From SFWF01 sp045539925 (lineage in GTDB: Bacteria; Bacillota; Clostridia; Oscillospirales; Acutalibacteraceae): a stretch of DNA of 64,000 nt. The stretch spans positions 89,605 through 153,604 of the forward strand of contig JAZQGH010000142.1 in assembly GCA_045539925.1 (NCBI GenBank). The letters are read 5' to 3'. Positions 49,440 to 59,046 of the stretch are shown here, one piece after another; within the stretch, counting starts at the first letter, position 1, and each line of letters starts with the position of its first letter. A program made the position numbers and the translations under genes. A model generated the notes under the pieces. It searched no databases and was not told the DNA's origin. It saw only the letters and a list, made by a program, of their open reading frames with translations.

Positions 49440-49972
49440 TATTTCCCTCTGAAAATTTTAAGTACTAATGGATGAAGCTTGATGACATAATACTGAGCCA
49501 TACGTGAGACAGCAAGATCATATATTGGGAATACAATATTTGCTGAAACAAGTAAAATAAGGGCTGTGTATTTTCCAAAGTCACCCATTTCACCAACATC
49601 TATTTTGAAAACTGCCGAAACTACCGCATAGGCAAGTATGACTGCGGCATTAAATACAGTAAATTTTAAAACATATTCCAAAACTCTGCTTTTAAGTTTT
49701 TCGAATATGGCTTTTATTATGGGATAATAACCAAAAAACAAAATGTATAGCATTTTAGCCTCAGGCTCTGCCATTATGCCTACAATAACTGCTGAGGCAG
49801 TATATGACACAAGTGCCCATTTAACATCCGTTTCAATAGTGGCAATCATAATAAACAGACCTGCAATGGCAGGTATTGCGTATGTCAGATATGGAAAATA
49901 TGAGGTGAGCATAAAAACCGAAGCCAGAGCAGCCATCATTGCGCAAAGGGTTATTTTGCTTGCTTTTTTCAA
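49439..49972 (-). CDS. small integral membrane protein, ECF S-component-like
   Basis: A 177-residue protein with five to six hydrophobic segments. The opening ASKITLCAMMAALASVFML is reminiscent of ECF transporter substrate-binding subunits, and the rest does not show a family I recognise. It is translationally coupled (TAATG) to the flavoprotein gene, so a shared role is possible. No riboswitch precedes it. Confidence 0.65.
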   Translation of the reverse strand: MKKASKITLCAMMAALASVFMLTSYFPYLTYAIPAIAGLFIMIATIETDVKWALVSYTASAVIVGIMAEPEAKMLYILFFGYYPIIKAIFEKLKSRVLEYVLKFTVFNAAVILAYAVVSAVFKIDVGEMGDFGKYTALILLVSANIVFPIYDLAVSRMAQYYVIKLHPLVLKIFRGK

Positions 49973-49984
49973 GGGGCTTCACCT

Positions 49985-50599
49985 CTAACAGCAGGAGATA
50001 AGGTCTCCTCCCATACATTCACAGCAACAGTCCGCACAAATAAGCGAGGAACAAAAGTCGCATGAATTACAGGAGCCACCCATATTACCGCCCGAACGGT
50101 AGGGTCCGCTATAGCTTCCGTTGCCGTTTCTCTGCATCATATTAAGAGCCTGACGGTACTCGGCATTGTTCGGGTCCATATTAACAGCCGTAGCGAAGCT
50201 GGAATATGCGTTACTATACCAGCCTCTTTTATAAAGCACAGAACCGCTTAAGAAATACCATTCTGCATCACGGGTGTTTGTGGGAAAATTATCGAGCTCT
50301 CGCTGAGCCTCATCAAGAAGATTCTGAGCGATGAGATTTCTGATTTTCTGATATACAGGATTTGCCGAAGAGGACGAGCCTGTGCTGCTACTCCCTGCAC
50401 TGCCTGAGCTTTTTCGCATATTGCAGATCGCATCGTATGCCTCGTTTATCTCCTTCATTTTTTCTCCCGCAAGGTCAGAAAGCGGATTATCGGCATAATT
50501 ATCGGGATGATATTTACGCGCAAGTTTTCGGTATGCGTTTTTGATTTCTTCGTCTGTAGCGTCCTTTGAAACGCCTAATACCTCATAAGGGTCTCTCAT
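49985..50599 (-). CDS. DnaJ-domain protein with cysteine-rich C-terminus
   Basis: A 204-residue protein. Residues 1-65 are a J domain with the HPD motif (KYHPDN), which would stimulate a DnaK-type ATPase. A Ser/Gly-rich linker, tetratricopeptide-like helices (about 85-155) and a Gly-rich stretch follow. The last 29 residues contain eleven cysteines (CDFCSSLICADCCCECMGG), probably a metal or iron-sulfur site. Its start overlaps the DUF5685 gene by four bases (ATGA). Confidence 0.82.
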   Translation of the reverse strand: MRDPYEVLGVSKDATDEEIKNAYRKLARKYHPDNYADNPLSDLAGEKMKEINEAYDAICNMRKSSGSAGSSSTGSSSSANPVYQKIRNLIAQNLLDEAQRELDNFPTNTRDAEWYFLSGSVLYKRGWYSNAYSSFATAVNMDPNNAEYRQALNMMQRNGNGSYSGPYRSGGNMGGSCNSCDFCSSLICADCCCECMGGDLISCC

Positions 50600-51420
50600 A
50601 CTTTTAACTCCTTCTTAAATGTATCCTGAAGTCCGAGATACATAAGATTATCAAGAATATTTTTAAATTTTTTTATATCAATAAGCTCATAGGCCTTTAT
50701 TGCTTCGGCTATACATATGTTAAGCTGAGCGGCTATAAAATCTGTACTGTGGTCACTGTTAATAAGCGGATTGTATCTGCCGAGCTTTATATCCTCATCA
50801 AGATCAACTGCGGCATCGAGAATATAAATATAGCGCCCTATTGAATATCCTACCCTATCAAGACAGCGAACTGTCGTTTCATCGTCTGACAAGGTTTTGA
50901 AAAGCTTTGCCATACAAACAGCAGTAGGCTCTGCCGCCATATCGATATTATCCTTGTTTGTTTCCTCGTTAATATGCTGATTTTCGATGTACTGGGAAAC
51001 GATAGACTCAATATCGGGATAATTCTTTGCCGCTTTTTTGTGTGCAGAAGCAAAGAGCGGTTTTGTAAGATAATATCCGAGCTTTTTAAAGCCTTTTTCG
51101 TCTTCAATATTATCAAGAAGCTTATAATAAAGCAATATCATTGCAGCGGCTGCAGGCATTTTCATTTCGCTGAGATCTTCAAGGTAGGTACACTTTTTAA
51201 GCAGGTTGCAGGTGCAGGATTTTTGTTTAAGACCGCAACAACGGTCATTTAGTGCCATTGAAAGCAGGGCGAGATAGGTAAAGTCGTAACTGAGTGTGAA
51301 ACGGGCAAATATTCCGTAGCTTTTGCCGAGTTCCTTACACAAGGAGCAATAGACTGCCTTATAAAGCTCGTATTCCTTTATTCGCATTTCGGGCTTACAT
51401 GCCCTTATATAGCCAAACAT
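50596..51420 (-). CDS. DUF5685 family protein
   Basis: A 274-residue, mostly helical protein. The opening MFGYIRACKPEMRIKEYELY and CSLCKELGKSYG are the family signature, and more cysteines follow (CCGLKQKSCTCNLLKKC). The pattern suggests a metal centre in a helical fold. The function is unknown. It is translationally coupled to the cysteine-rich J-protein, hinting that the J-protein serves it as a chaperone or assembly partner. Confidence 0.75.
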   Translation of the reverse strand: MFGYIRACKPEMRIKEYELYKAVYCSLCKELGKSYGIFARFTLSYDFTYLALLSMALNDRCCGLKQKSCTCNLLKKCTYLEDLSEMKMPAAAAMILLYYKLLDNIEDEKGFKKLGYYLTKPLFASAHKKAAKNYPDIESIVSQYIENQHINEETNKDNIDMAAEPTAVCMAKLFKTLSDDETTVRCLDRVGYSIGRYIYILDAAVDLDEDIKLGRYNPLINSDHSTDFIAAQLNICIAEAIKAYELIDIKKFKNILDNLMYLGLQDTFKKELKV

Positions 51421-51487
51421 CCTACACCTCCTCGGTATATCTTAATTTTACATAAAAAACAGTCCAAGTGTTTAATAATGTGTGAAT

Positions 51488-54325
51488 TTAAAGGAGATTT
51501 TTTATAAATCTGCCAGTATGGGAGGCTTCACACTCTGCTACCACTTCGGGAGTGCCTGTACAAACCACCGTTCCGCCTCTGTCTCCGCCTTCGGGTCCGA
51601 GGTCGATTATATAGTCTGAGGTTTTGATAACATCGAGGTTGTGTTCAATAACAAGAACGGTATTACCCTGCTCCACAAGACGGTTAAGAACATCCAGAAG
51701 CTTGTGGACATCGGCAGTGTGAAGTCCTGTAGTAGGCTCGTCAAGGATATAGATAGTGTTACCTGTTCCCCGTTTTGCAAGTTCATTTGCAAGCTTGACA
51801 CGCTGAGCTTCACCGCCCGACAGTGTTGTGGCAGGCTGTCCAATCTTGACATATCCGAGCCCTACATCAAAAAGGGTTTTAAGTTTTCGATGAATTTTGG
51901 GGATAGGCTCAAAAAAGTTCATTCCCTCTTCTATGGTCATCTCCAAAACATCATAAATGCTTTTGCCTTTATATTTTACACTAAGTGTTTCTCGGTTATA
52001 ACGGGTTCCGCCGCAGACCTCACAAGGCACATATATATCGGGTAAAAAGTGCATTGCTATTTTGATAATTCCGTCACCCTCGCAGGATTCACAGCGTCCA
52101 CCCTTTACATTAAAGGAAAATCTGCCTGCGCTATATCCCTTGGCTTTTGCATCTTTAGTCGAGGCAAAAAGCTCACGTATATCGTTAAATACACCAATAT
52201 AGGTAGCGGGGTTGGAGCGGGGTGTTCTTCCGATGGGTGACTGACTTATATCTATTACCTTATCGAGATTTTCTGTACCCTCAATGGCTCTAAACTTTCC
52301 AGGGAAGGTTTTTGCGCGGTTGAGCTTTGCGGCAAGATATTTATATATTACATCATTAACAAGGGAAGATTTTCCCGAGCCCGATACACCCGTAACACAT
52401 ACCAACTTGCCAAGCGGTATCTTTATATCAATGTTTTTAAGGTTATTTTCTGCCGCACCCTTTACGGTGAGAAATTTACCGTTGCCTTTACGGCGAAGTG
52501 AAGGCACTTCTATCTTTTTTCTGCCTGTCAGGTAGTCGGAGGTTATGGAGTTTTCGCATTTTTCAAGCTCACTCAGGGTTCCGTTAAATATTATCTCTCC
52601 GCCGTGAATACCTGCACCCGGACCTATATCAACAATATGGTCTGCACAGCGCATAGTATCCTCATCATGCTCAACTACGATAAGAGTGTTGCCTAAATCG
52701 CGAAGATGTTTAAGGGTTGCGATAAGTTTTTCGTTGTCGCGCTGATGAAGACCGATGCTGGGCTCGTCAAGAATATACAGCACCCCCGTCAGGGCTGAGC
52801 CCATCTGTGTGGCAAGTCTTATGCGCTGACTCTCTCCGCCCGAGAGCGTTCCTGCGGTACGGGAAAGGGAGAGATAATCAAGTCCTACATTTTTAAGAAA
52901 GTTAAGTCGAGCCTTTACCTCTTTTAAAATCGGCTTGGCTATCTGAGTTTCTTTTACACCGAGCTTGATGTTTTCGAAATGTTCAAGCTCCTCAACTATA
53001 GAAAGGTCACAAAGTTCTTTTATACTTTTACCACCTACGGTTACTGCAAGGGATTCAGGGCGAAGTCTTGCACCTTTGCAATCAGGACAGTAGCATTCGT
53101 TCATATAGGATTCTATCTCGGAACGCGCCCAATCACTTTTGGTTTCTTTATAGCGGCGTTCAAGATTATTTACCACGCCTTCAAATGGAGCAAAGTATTT
53201 GCCTCCGCCCCATTCGGCATTGCGCTGAAGCTCAATCTTGGTGTCACCCGTTCCGTAAAGCACGGCTTGTCTTTGTTCCTTAGTAAGCTTATTAAAGGGT
53301 GTGTTTATATCAAAGCCGTAGTGCTTAGCCAGACCCTCATAATACATTGTAGCTATAGTGCCCGAATTAGGAGCAAACCAAGAATTCACACCCCAACCCG
53401 ATGCGTGAATTGCACCGTCTACAAGAGATTTTTCTTCGTCTGCTATGATAAGACGCTCGTCTATTTTCATAAATATACCGAGACCGCTGCAGGTGGCACA
53501 TGCACCAAAAGGCGAATTGAAAGAAAACATTGCAGGGGTAAGCTCGGGCATACTGATACCGTGCTCCTCGCAGGCATAGGACTGGGAAAAGCGAAGCTCT
53601 TCTCCACCGATAACATCTACATGGATTATACCGTCGGAAAGTCCTGCGGCTGTTTCAACACTGTCGGATAAGCGGCTTCTGATTTCGTCTTTTATAACAA
53701 GACGGTCAACGATGATTTCTATAAAGTGCTTTTTGTTTTTTTCTATCTTTATATCTTCCGAAAGGTCGTAGATGTTGCCGTCTATGCGAACACGGGAAAA
53801 ACCCGATTTTCTTGCAGACTGAAGTTCTTTCGTGTGCTCTCCCTTTCTGCCCTTTACGATTGGTGCCAAAATCTGAATTTTAGTACCCTCGTGAAGTGCC
53901 ATAACCTTATCTACAATCTGGTCGGTAGACTGCTGATTTATCTCTTTACCGCAAACAGGACAGTGGGGTGTTCCCGCTCTGGCATATAAAAGACGAAGAT
54001 AATCGTATATTTCGGTGACAGTTCCAACTGTGGAACGGGGGTTTTTGGAGGTGGTTTTTTGGTCAATGGATATGGCAGGTGAAAGACCGTCGATAGATTC
54101 AACATTAGGTTTTTCCATAAGGCCTAAAAACTGACGGGCATAGGAGGACAGAGATTCCATATAACGGCGCTGACCCTCGGCATAGATAGTATCAAAAGCC
54201 AATGAGGATTTACCCGAGCCTGAAAGACCTGTAAAAACAATAAGCTTGTCCCTTGGTATGGTAAGTTCAACATTTTTAAGGTTATGCTCCTTTGCTCCTT
54301 TAATTACTATTTCGGTAAGTGCCAT
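51488..54325 (-). CDS. uvrA: excinuclease ABC subunit A
   Basis: The damage-recognising ATPase of nucleotide excision repair, 945 residues. It has two ABC modules with Walker A motifs GLSGSGKSS and GVSGSGKSS and signatures LSGGESQRI and LSGGEAQRV. Zinc-binding pairs are visible (CPVC, CATC, CPDC, CESC...CEVC). It is convergent with nothing and lies downstream of uvrB on the same strand, so both UV-repair subunits are clustered. Confidence 0.97.
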   Translation of the reverse strand: MALTEIVIKGAKEHNLKNVELTIPRDKLIVFTGLSGSGKSSLAFDTIYAEGQRRYMESLSSYARQFLGLMEKPNVESIDGLSPAISIDQKTTSKNPRSTVGTVTEIYDYLRLLYARAGTPHCPVCGKEINQQSTDQIVDKVMALHEGTKIQILAPIVKGRKGEHTKELQSARKSGFSRVRIDGNIYDLSEDIKIEKNKKHFIEIIVDRLVIKDEIRSRLSDSVETAAGLSDGIIHVDVIGGEELRFSQSYACEEHGISMPELTPAMFSFNSPFGACATCSGLGIFMKIDERLIIADEEKSLVDGAIHASGWGVNSWFAPNSGTIATMYYEGLAKHYGFDINTPFNKLTKEQRQAVLYGTGDTKIELQRNAEWGGGKYFAPFEGVVNNLERRYKETKSDWARSEIESYMNECYCPDCKGARLRPESLAVTVGGKSIKELCDLSIVEELEHFENIKLGVKETQIAKPILKEVKARLNFLKNVGLDYLSLSRTAGTLSGGESQRIRLATQMGSALTGVLYILDEPSIGLHQRDNEKLIATLKHLRDLGNTLIVVEHDEDTMRCADHIVDIGPGAGIHGGEIIFNGTLSELEKCENSITSDYLTGRKKIEVPSLRRKGNGKFLTVKGAAENNLKNIDIKIPLGKLVCVTGVSGSGKSSLVNDVIYKYLAAKLNRAKTFPGKFRAIEGTENLDKVIDISQSPIGRTPRSNPATYIGVFNDIRELFASTKDAKAKGYSAGRFSFNVKGGRCESCEGDGIIKIAMHFLPDIYVPCEVCGGTRYNRETLSVKYKGKSIYDVLEMTIEEGMNFFEPIPKIHRKLKTLFDVGLGYVKIGQPATTLSGGEAQRVKLANELAKRGTGNTIYILDEPTTGLHTADVHKLLDVLNRLVEQGNTVLVIEHNLDVIKTSDYIIDLGPEGGDRGGTVVCTGTPEVVAECEASHTGRFIKNLL

Positions 54326-54407
54326 ATAGTATTTGCCTCCAAATAAACCTATTCATTTTATTTTACCACAAAACATCAATAATAGCAAAGAAAATATTTG
54401 CTTAAAA

Positions 54408-54442
54408 AGGAAAAACCATAACCGCTAAAAACGATTATGGTT
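54408..54442 (-). terminator. terminator of uvrB
   Basis: AAACCATAA/TTATGGTTT arms (54413-54442) followed leftward by TTTTTCC. Confidence 0.75.
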
Positions 54443-54446
54443 TAAT

Positions 54447-56408
54447 CTATTTTTCCTCTTTCAGCTTTGCAATACGGTCGCGAAGATATGCGGCGTGTTC
54501 AAATTCAAGCATTTTTGCAGCCTCGCGCATTTCTGCTGTAAGCACCGCAATAAGCTTTTCTTTTTCTTGCTTACTCATCTTCTTTATCGGTTTTGTCTCA
54601 TCGGGTTTGGAGGACATTTCGATAATATCGCGGACTTCTTTGACTACAGACTTAGGTGTTATTCCGTTAGCCTTATTATAGGCATCCTGTATACCTCGTC
54701 TGCGGTTAGTCTCGGTAATTGCTCTTTCCATTGAGGGGGTTACTGTATCCGCATACATAATTACCTCGCCATGCTCATTTCGGGCGGCTCTGCCTATGGT
54801 CTGTATAAGGGAGGTTTCGCTACGAAGGAAGCCCTCCTTATCAGCATCAAGTATTGCGACAAGAGAAACCTCAGGAATATCGAGACCCTCACGAAGAAGG
54901 TTTATTCCTACAAGCACATCAAACTCGCCGAGACGAAGATCGCGGATTATCTCCATACGCTCCATAGTATCAACATCGTGATGCATATAACGGACCTTGA
55001 CATCAAGGCTTTCGAGATAATCGGTAAGATCCTCTGCCATTTTTTTGGTAAGGGTTGTGACCAGCACCCTCTCTTTTTTCTCACTTCTTAAATTTATTTG
55101 AGAAACAAGATCGTCTATCTGACCCTCTGTTGACTTTACTGTGACCATAGGGTCAAGCAGTCCTGTTGGGCGGATGACCTGCTCGGCAATCTGCTGAGAT
55201 TTACCCTTTTCGAATTCTCCAGGGGTCGCAGACACGAATATTGCCTGATTTATGCGCTCGTAAAATTCATCAAAATTAAGGGGACGGTTATCGTAAGCCG
55301 AGGGCAGGCGGAAACCGTATTCAATAAGATTATCCTTTCTGCCTCTGTCACCGCCGTACATTCCCCTCACCTGAGGGAGCATTACGTGAGACTCGTCTAC
55401 AAAAAGGAGAAAATCGTCGGGGAAATAATCGAGGAGAGTAAACGGTGTGCTCCCCTTTGGTCTGCGGGATAGCACACGGGAATAGTTTTCTACCCCCTTG
55501 CAGGTGCCTATTTCGCGAAGCATTTCAACATCGTATTCGGTACGCTGACGGATGCGCTGCGCTTCTATAAGCTTTTCTTCGTCGATAAAATACTTTACCC
55601 TATCTTCCATTTCGTCTTCGATATCTTTGAGCGCATCATTTAGCTTGTCGGCAGGGACGATATAGTGGGACGCAGGGTAAATAGCCGTATGGGTCATTAC
55701 ATTTTTAATTTCGCCTGTTACAGTGTTTATTTCGCTGATTCTCTCAATTTCATCGCCAAAGAAATCTATACGGAGAGCAAGTTCATAGGAGTAGGCAGGA
55801 TATATTTCTACTACATCTCCCCTCACCCTGAATTTGTTTCGGGTAAAGTTTATGTCGTTACGCTCATACTGTAAATCCACAAGGCGTTTAATAAGCCAGT
55901 CTCGGCTTTTTTCCATACCTGTACGAAGAGATATTACCATACTGCGGTAATCTATAGGGTTACCAAGAGAGTAAATACAAGAAACCGATGCAACGATTAT
56001 AACATCTCTGCGCTCGGAAAGCGCACAGGTTGCTGAGTGGCGCAGCTTGTCAATTTCGTCGTTTATAGCAGAATCTTTTTCTATATAGGTATCTGTACCT
56101 GGGATATAAGCCTCAGGCTGATAATAATCGTAGTAGGAAACAAAGTACTCAACCGCATTTTCGGGAAAAAATTCTTTAAACTCGCTGCAGAGCTGTGCGG
56201 CAAGGGTCTTGTTGTGAGCGAGAACGAGGGTGGGCTTGTTTACGTTAGCGATAATATTCGCCATAGTAAAGGTTTTACCCGAACCCGTAACACCCAAAAG
56301 GGTCTGCTCTTTATAACCATTCAGAACGCCTTCTGTAAGCTTAGCAATAGCCTCGGGCTGATCGCCCGTAGGACTGAATTTTGAATGTAAAATAAACTTA
56401 TCCGGCAC
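54447..56408 (-). CDS. uvrB: excinuclease ABC subunit B
   Basis: The helicase-like subunit that verifies damage and recruits UvrC, 653 residues. It has Walker A GVTGSGKTFT, the beta-hairpin region YYDYYQPEAYIP, DESHVMLPQ, the C-terminal helicase motifs (INLLREGLDIPEV, QTIGRAARN) and the UVR motif at the end. The GTG at 56408 gives VPDKFILHSKFSPTGDQP, the usual start, with GGGAG 8 bases upstream; an upstream ATG adds non-homologous residues. Confidence 0.96.
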   Translation of the reverse strand: MPDKFILHSKFSPTGDQPEAIAKLTEGVLNGYKEQTLLGVTGSGKTFTMANIIANVNKPTLVLAHNKTLAAQLCSEFKEFFPENAVEYFVSYYDYYQPEAYIPGTDTYIEKDSAINDEIDKLRHSATCALSERRDVIIVASVSCIYSLGNPIDYRSMVISLRTGMEKSRDWLIKRLVDLQYERNDINFTRNKFRVRGDVVEIYPAYSYELALRIDFFGDEIERISEINTVTGEIKNVMTHTAIYPASHYIVPADKLNDALKDIEDEMEDRVKYFIDEEKLIEAQRIRQRTEYDVEMLREIGTCKGVENYSRVLSRRPKGSTPFTLLDYFPDDFLLFVDESHVMLPQVRGMYGGDRGRKDNLIEYGFRLPSAYDNRPLNFDEFYERINQAIFVSATPGEFEKGKSQQIAEQVIRPTGLLDPMVTVKSTEGQIDDLVSQINLRSEKKERVLVTTLTKKMAEDLTDYLESLDVKVRYMHHDVDTMERMEIIRDLRLGEFDVLVGINLLREGLDIPEVSLVAILDADKEGFLRSETSLIQTIGRAARNEHGEVIMYADTVTPSMERAITETNRRRGIQDAYNKANGITPKSVVKEVRDIIEMSSKPDETKPIKKMSKQEKEKLIAVLTAEMREAAKMLEFEHAAYLRDRIAKLKEEK

Positions 56409-56461
56409 CCGTCTCACTCCCTTAAGGTTTTTTATTAGTATAACACAAAAAACGCGACAAG

Positions 56462-56496
56462 TAAACAAAGAGCAGATATTTTTGTATCTGCTCTTT
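56462..56496 (-). terminator. terminator of the nuclease operon
   Basis: AAAGAGCAGATA/TATCTGCTCTTT (56467-56496), read leftward into TTTGTTTAC. Confidence 0.75.
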
Positions 56497-56515
56497 CATA
56501 ACATCAGATTATAAA

Positions 56516-57403
56516 TTACGGGTTGCAGGTCTTACAAGGAGAATATCCGTCCTTTATAAGATCCGCTCTGCTTCCGCTGTATTCTTTTTTATTAGTCGCC
56601 TTTATATCCTTGGCATTTGAGCAGTCGGGAGTGTGGAATTTTTTCGAATTAGTATTAAGTATATAATCTGCAGTTGCATTTTTATCCACTTTAGAGTTAT
56701 CTTTAAGTTTGCTTTCGCCTGTTAAGTAGTCTATTTCTACCCCAGGTTGAATATTATAGACAAAGACATTAAAGCAGACTCCCTCGCCCTTGTCCTCAAC
56801 CGAATAAGCCTCCATCTGCACACCGTTAGCGACGAGGTTTTGTCCGTCATATACAGGTGTTACCCTGAACATAACGTGATTTTCGGTTTCCTTAACATAG
56901 TCGGCAACCAGATTCTCAAAAGGAAGCATACCGTCAACGTTAAAATAGCGTGTACCTGTAATAAGATTCTGTTTGTTTGCATTTTCGCCCGTCAGCTGAA
57001 ATCCGATAAGGTGACAGCGGTTATATAAATATTTTCCGTCTACAATATCATATTTTACAGTATGCCATCCCATAGGCTTTACCTGTCCTATCTCTCCCCT
57101 ATCCTCGGTAGGCATAATATCCACACCGACACAAGCCTGAGCTACTCCGCAACGACCCAGTTCGTCAAGCTCCGAATACTTTTCAAAGGATTTTGCAGTC
57201 AGGGCTGATTCGGCAAAAGATGGAATGTTGTTATTGAGAACAACATACGGAGAATCGGTGTATTCGGGTATTGTATCGACTGATTCTGATGAGGTGGGCA
57301 GACTGCTGTTTATCTGCGGCTCTGTAGCAACACAGCCCGAAAGAAATACCGAGCAGATTAAAAGAATTATTAAAAATATACTTAGTTTAGCGTTATTTCT
57401 CAT
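56516..57403 (-). CDS. secreted DNA/RNA non-specific endonuclease lipoprotein with Ada-like zinc tail
   Basis: A 295-residue lipoprotein (lipobox LSGC, Cys near residue 24). The middle is a beta-beta-alpha-metal nuclease of the DNA-entry (EndA/NucA) type, with YNRCHLIGFQLTGENANKQN near 127-146 containing the catalytic His and metal-binding Asn. The C-terminal 50 residues (FHTPDCSNA and CKTCNP) match the metal-binding Ada-like module often attached to such nucleases. It may process extracellular DNA. It is coupled by ATGA to the small gene upstream. Confidence 0.85.
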   Translation of the reverse strand: MRNNAKLSIFLIILLICSVFLSGCVATEPQINSSLPTSSESVDTIPEYTDSPYVVLNNNIPSFAESALTAKSFEKYSELDELGRCGVAQACVGVDIMPTEDRGEIGQVKPMGWHTVKYDIVDGKYLYNRCHLIGFQLTGENANKQNLITGTRYFNVDGMLPFENLVADYVKETENHVMFRVTPVYDGQNLVANGVQMEAYSVEDKGEGVCFNVFVYNIQPGVEIDYLTGESKLKDNSKVDKNATADYILNTNSKKFHTPDCSNAKDIKATNKKEYSGSRADLIKDGYSPCKTCNP

Positions 57404-57801
57404 TCGTATATCTCCTCTGTAATTTTATCGTGAGAACGCCCTTCAAAATCATAAGACGAAACAAGATTTTTATTTAAGAGAGCTTCCTGCGGGAATTTTA
57501 TATCCGAGGGGTATACTTTGTTCCAGCGGTAAAGAATTATTTTTTCTGCACCGAAAAATATGTCTGTGGACGGGATATTTTCTACAAAACAGTACGCATC
57601 TTCTGTGACTTCTGCAAAATCGTTGCAAACTATAACATTTTCGGGCACACTTTTAAAAAGCTTTGCGGAATAATCACTGATATAAAGCTTATTTTCCCCT
57701 ACTGTTTTAAGCATCTGCGCTATCTGTTCGCGGTCACGACTTTGTCTTCTGCCTGCAAAGGCTATGCCGAGTTTATCATCAACACAAACTATAATATTCA
57801 T
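57400..57801 (-). CDS. conserved protein of the MNIIVCVDD family, function unknown
   Basis: A 133-residue cytoplasmic protein opening MNIIVCVDDKLGIAFAGRRQSRD. Relatives in Clostridia are sometimes labelled ribonuclease Z, but the metallo-beta-lactamase motif HxHxDH is absent, so that label is not supported. It overlaps the nuclease gene by four bases. The ribosome site AGGGTG is inside a 10-base-pair hairpin (57804-57839). Confidence 0.65.
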   Translation of the reverse strand: MNIIVCVDDKLGIAFAGRRQSRDREQIAQMLKTVGENKLYISDYSAKLFKSVPENVIVCNDFAEVTEDAYCFVENIPSTDIFFGAEKIILYRWNKVYPSDIKFPQEALLNKNLVSSYDFEGRSHDKITEEIYE

Positions 57802-57803
57802 AA

Positions 57804-57839
57804 AAATCACCCTATGAAGATTATCTCACAGGGTGATTT
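57804..57839 (-). promoter_or_regulatory. hairpin hiding the ribosome site, also a terminator shape
   Basis: AAATCACCCT (57813-57804) and AGGGTGATTT (57830-57839) form a perfect 10-base-pair stem with a 16-base loop. Read leftward, the second arm carries the ribosome site and is followed by TT and then the ATG. It may act as apbE terminator, translational gate, or both. Confidence 0.6.
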
Positions 57840-57952
57840 CATTGTCAATTAAATTCTTCCAAAATACTGTAATCTATAAAGTATACACTCCATAGACCAA
57901 CTTTGCTTAAAATATGAAATTTTTGTGGTGTTGTGTGTTAACAAATGATTTT

Positions 57953-59029
57953 TTAATACTTTTCAATTATAATATCTTCAAATCCATCACTATAAAGAAT
58001 TTTATTGTCAGCAGTAACCCACATAGCCTCTACTCCCTCAAAGCTTTCTATAAGCTTTTTTCCGTCCTCATATGACAGGTTAAAGGTTGCCGTTGAGAGA
58101 ACATCTGCGAGACCGCTGTCATCCGAAAGAATAGAAACGGATGTAAAGGTATCGTTAGGCATAAGGGTTGAAGGATCAATTATGTGATGATAGCTTTTAC
58201 CATCAACAATATAATAGCGCTGATAAGAGCCACTTGTAACAAAAGCCTGATCGCAAAGTTCCACCATCATAAGATATGGCTTAACTTCACTGGCGGATAA
58301 GTCGGGATTGGTAACGGCGGTCTTCCAGACTGTGCCATCACCTTTTGTTCCGATTGTTCTGATGTTTCCGCCAAAGCTGAGGGTGTAATTGTTGACTTCT
58401 TTATCTATAAGGCTTTGTGCAATCATTTCTGTAGCATATCCCTTTGCTACCGCACCGACATCCAAGGACATTTCGGGATCTGACAGGAATACCGTACTGT
58501 TTTCTCTGTCAATGATAATATTTTTTATATCGGTATGCTTTGCGGCTTCCTGCAGCTTGTCCATAGGAGGTAGTACCGCGTTTTCCAAATCTTCTTTATA
58601 AAGATTTCGGTAATCATGCCAGATAGACAGCACACTGCCCATAGCGATATTTACTACACCGTCTGTACGTTTATAAAGCTCAATAGAATAGTCAAGCAGG
58701 TCTATAATCTTCTTATCGACTTTTACAGGCTCTTTACCTGCATTCAGATTTATAGTGCGGATATTGTTTATTCCCTCGTAATTCATATAAATATCATAAA
58801 GATCGTTATACTCACGAAGTTGTTTTTCTATGTCTTCACAAACAGCATCAAATTCCGCCTGCGTTTCTTCATATCCTACGACGGTGGAAGCTGTATCGAA
58901 ATAATTATAGTATACAACGTTAAACTTTTGCAGTTTACTTTCTTGTTCCCCCTGGTTTAAATTGCAGGAGCTAAAGCAAACTAATATTAAACTGCAAACC
59001 AAAACACAAGAAACAAGTTTATTAAGCAT
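57953..59029 (-). CDS. apbE: FAD:protein FMN transferase ApbE (lipoprotein)
   Basis: Attaches FMN covalently to Thr or Ser of extracytoplasmic flavoproteins, using FAD. The 358-residue protein has a lipobox FSSC (Cys near residue 22) and ApbE blocks: YFDTASTVVGYE, GVVNIAMGSVLSIWHDY, SLDVGAVAKGYATEMI, SFGGNIRTIGTKGDG and YHHIIDPSTLMP. Upstream, after a terminator, is a gene for a duplicated lipoprotein that could be a partner. Confidence 0.93.
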   Translation of the reverse strand: MLNKLVSCVLVCSLILVCFSSCNLNQGEQESKLQKFNVVYYNYFDTASTVVGYEETQAEFDAVCEDIEKQLREYNDLYDIYMNYEGINNIRTINLNAGKEPVKVDKKIIDLLDYSIELYKRTDGVVNIAMGSVLSIWHDYRNLYKEDLENAVLPPMDKLQEAAKHTDIKNIIIDRENSTVFLSDPEMSLDVGAVAKGYATEMIAQSLIDKEVNNYTLSFGGNIRTIGTKGDGTVWKTAVTNPDLSASEVKPYLMMVELCDQAFVTSGSYQRYYIVDGKSYHHIIDPSTLMPNDTFTSVSILSDDSGLADVLSTATFNLSYEDGKKLIESFEGVEAMWVTADNKILYSDGFEDIIIEKY

Positions 59030-59046
59030 AATAGGTCCTTTCAAGA

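Noticed and set aside
52979..53671. 230-codon plus-strand frame inside uvrA
   Set aside because: The minus strand encodes unmistakable UvrA motifs throughout; the frame has no start signals.
57400..57801. Ribonuclease Z annotation for the small protein before the nuclease
   Set aside because: The metallo-beta-lactamase HxHxDH motif is missing and the length is less than half of RNase Z.
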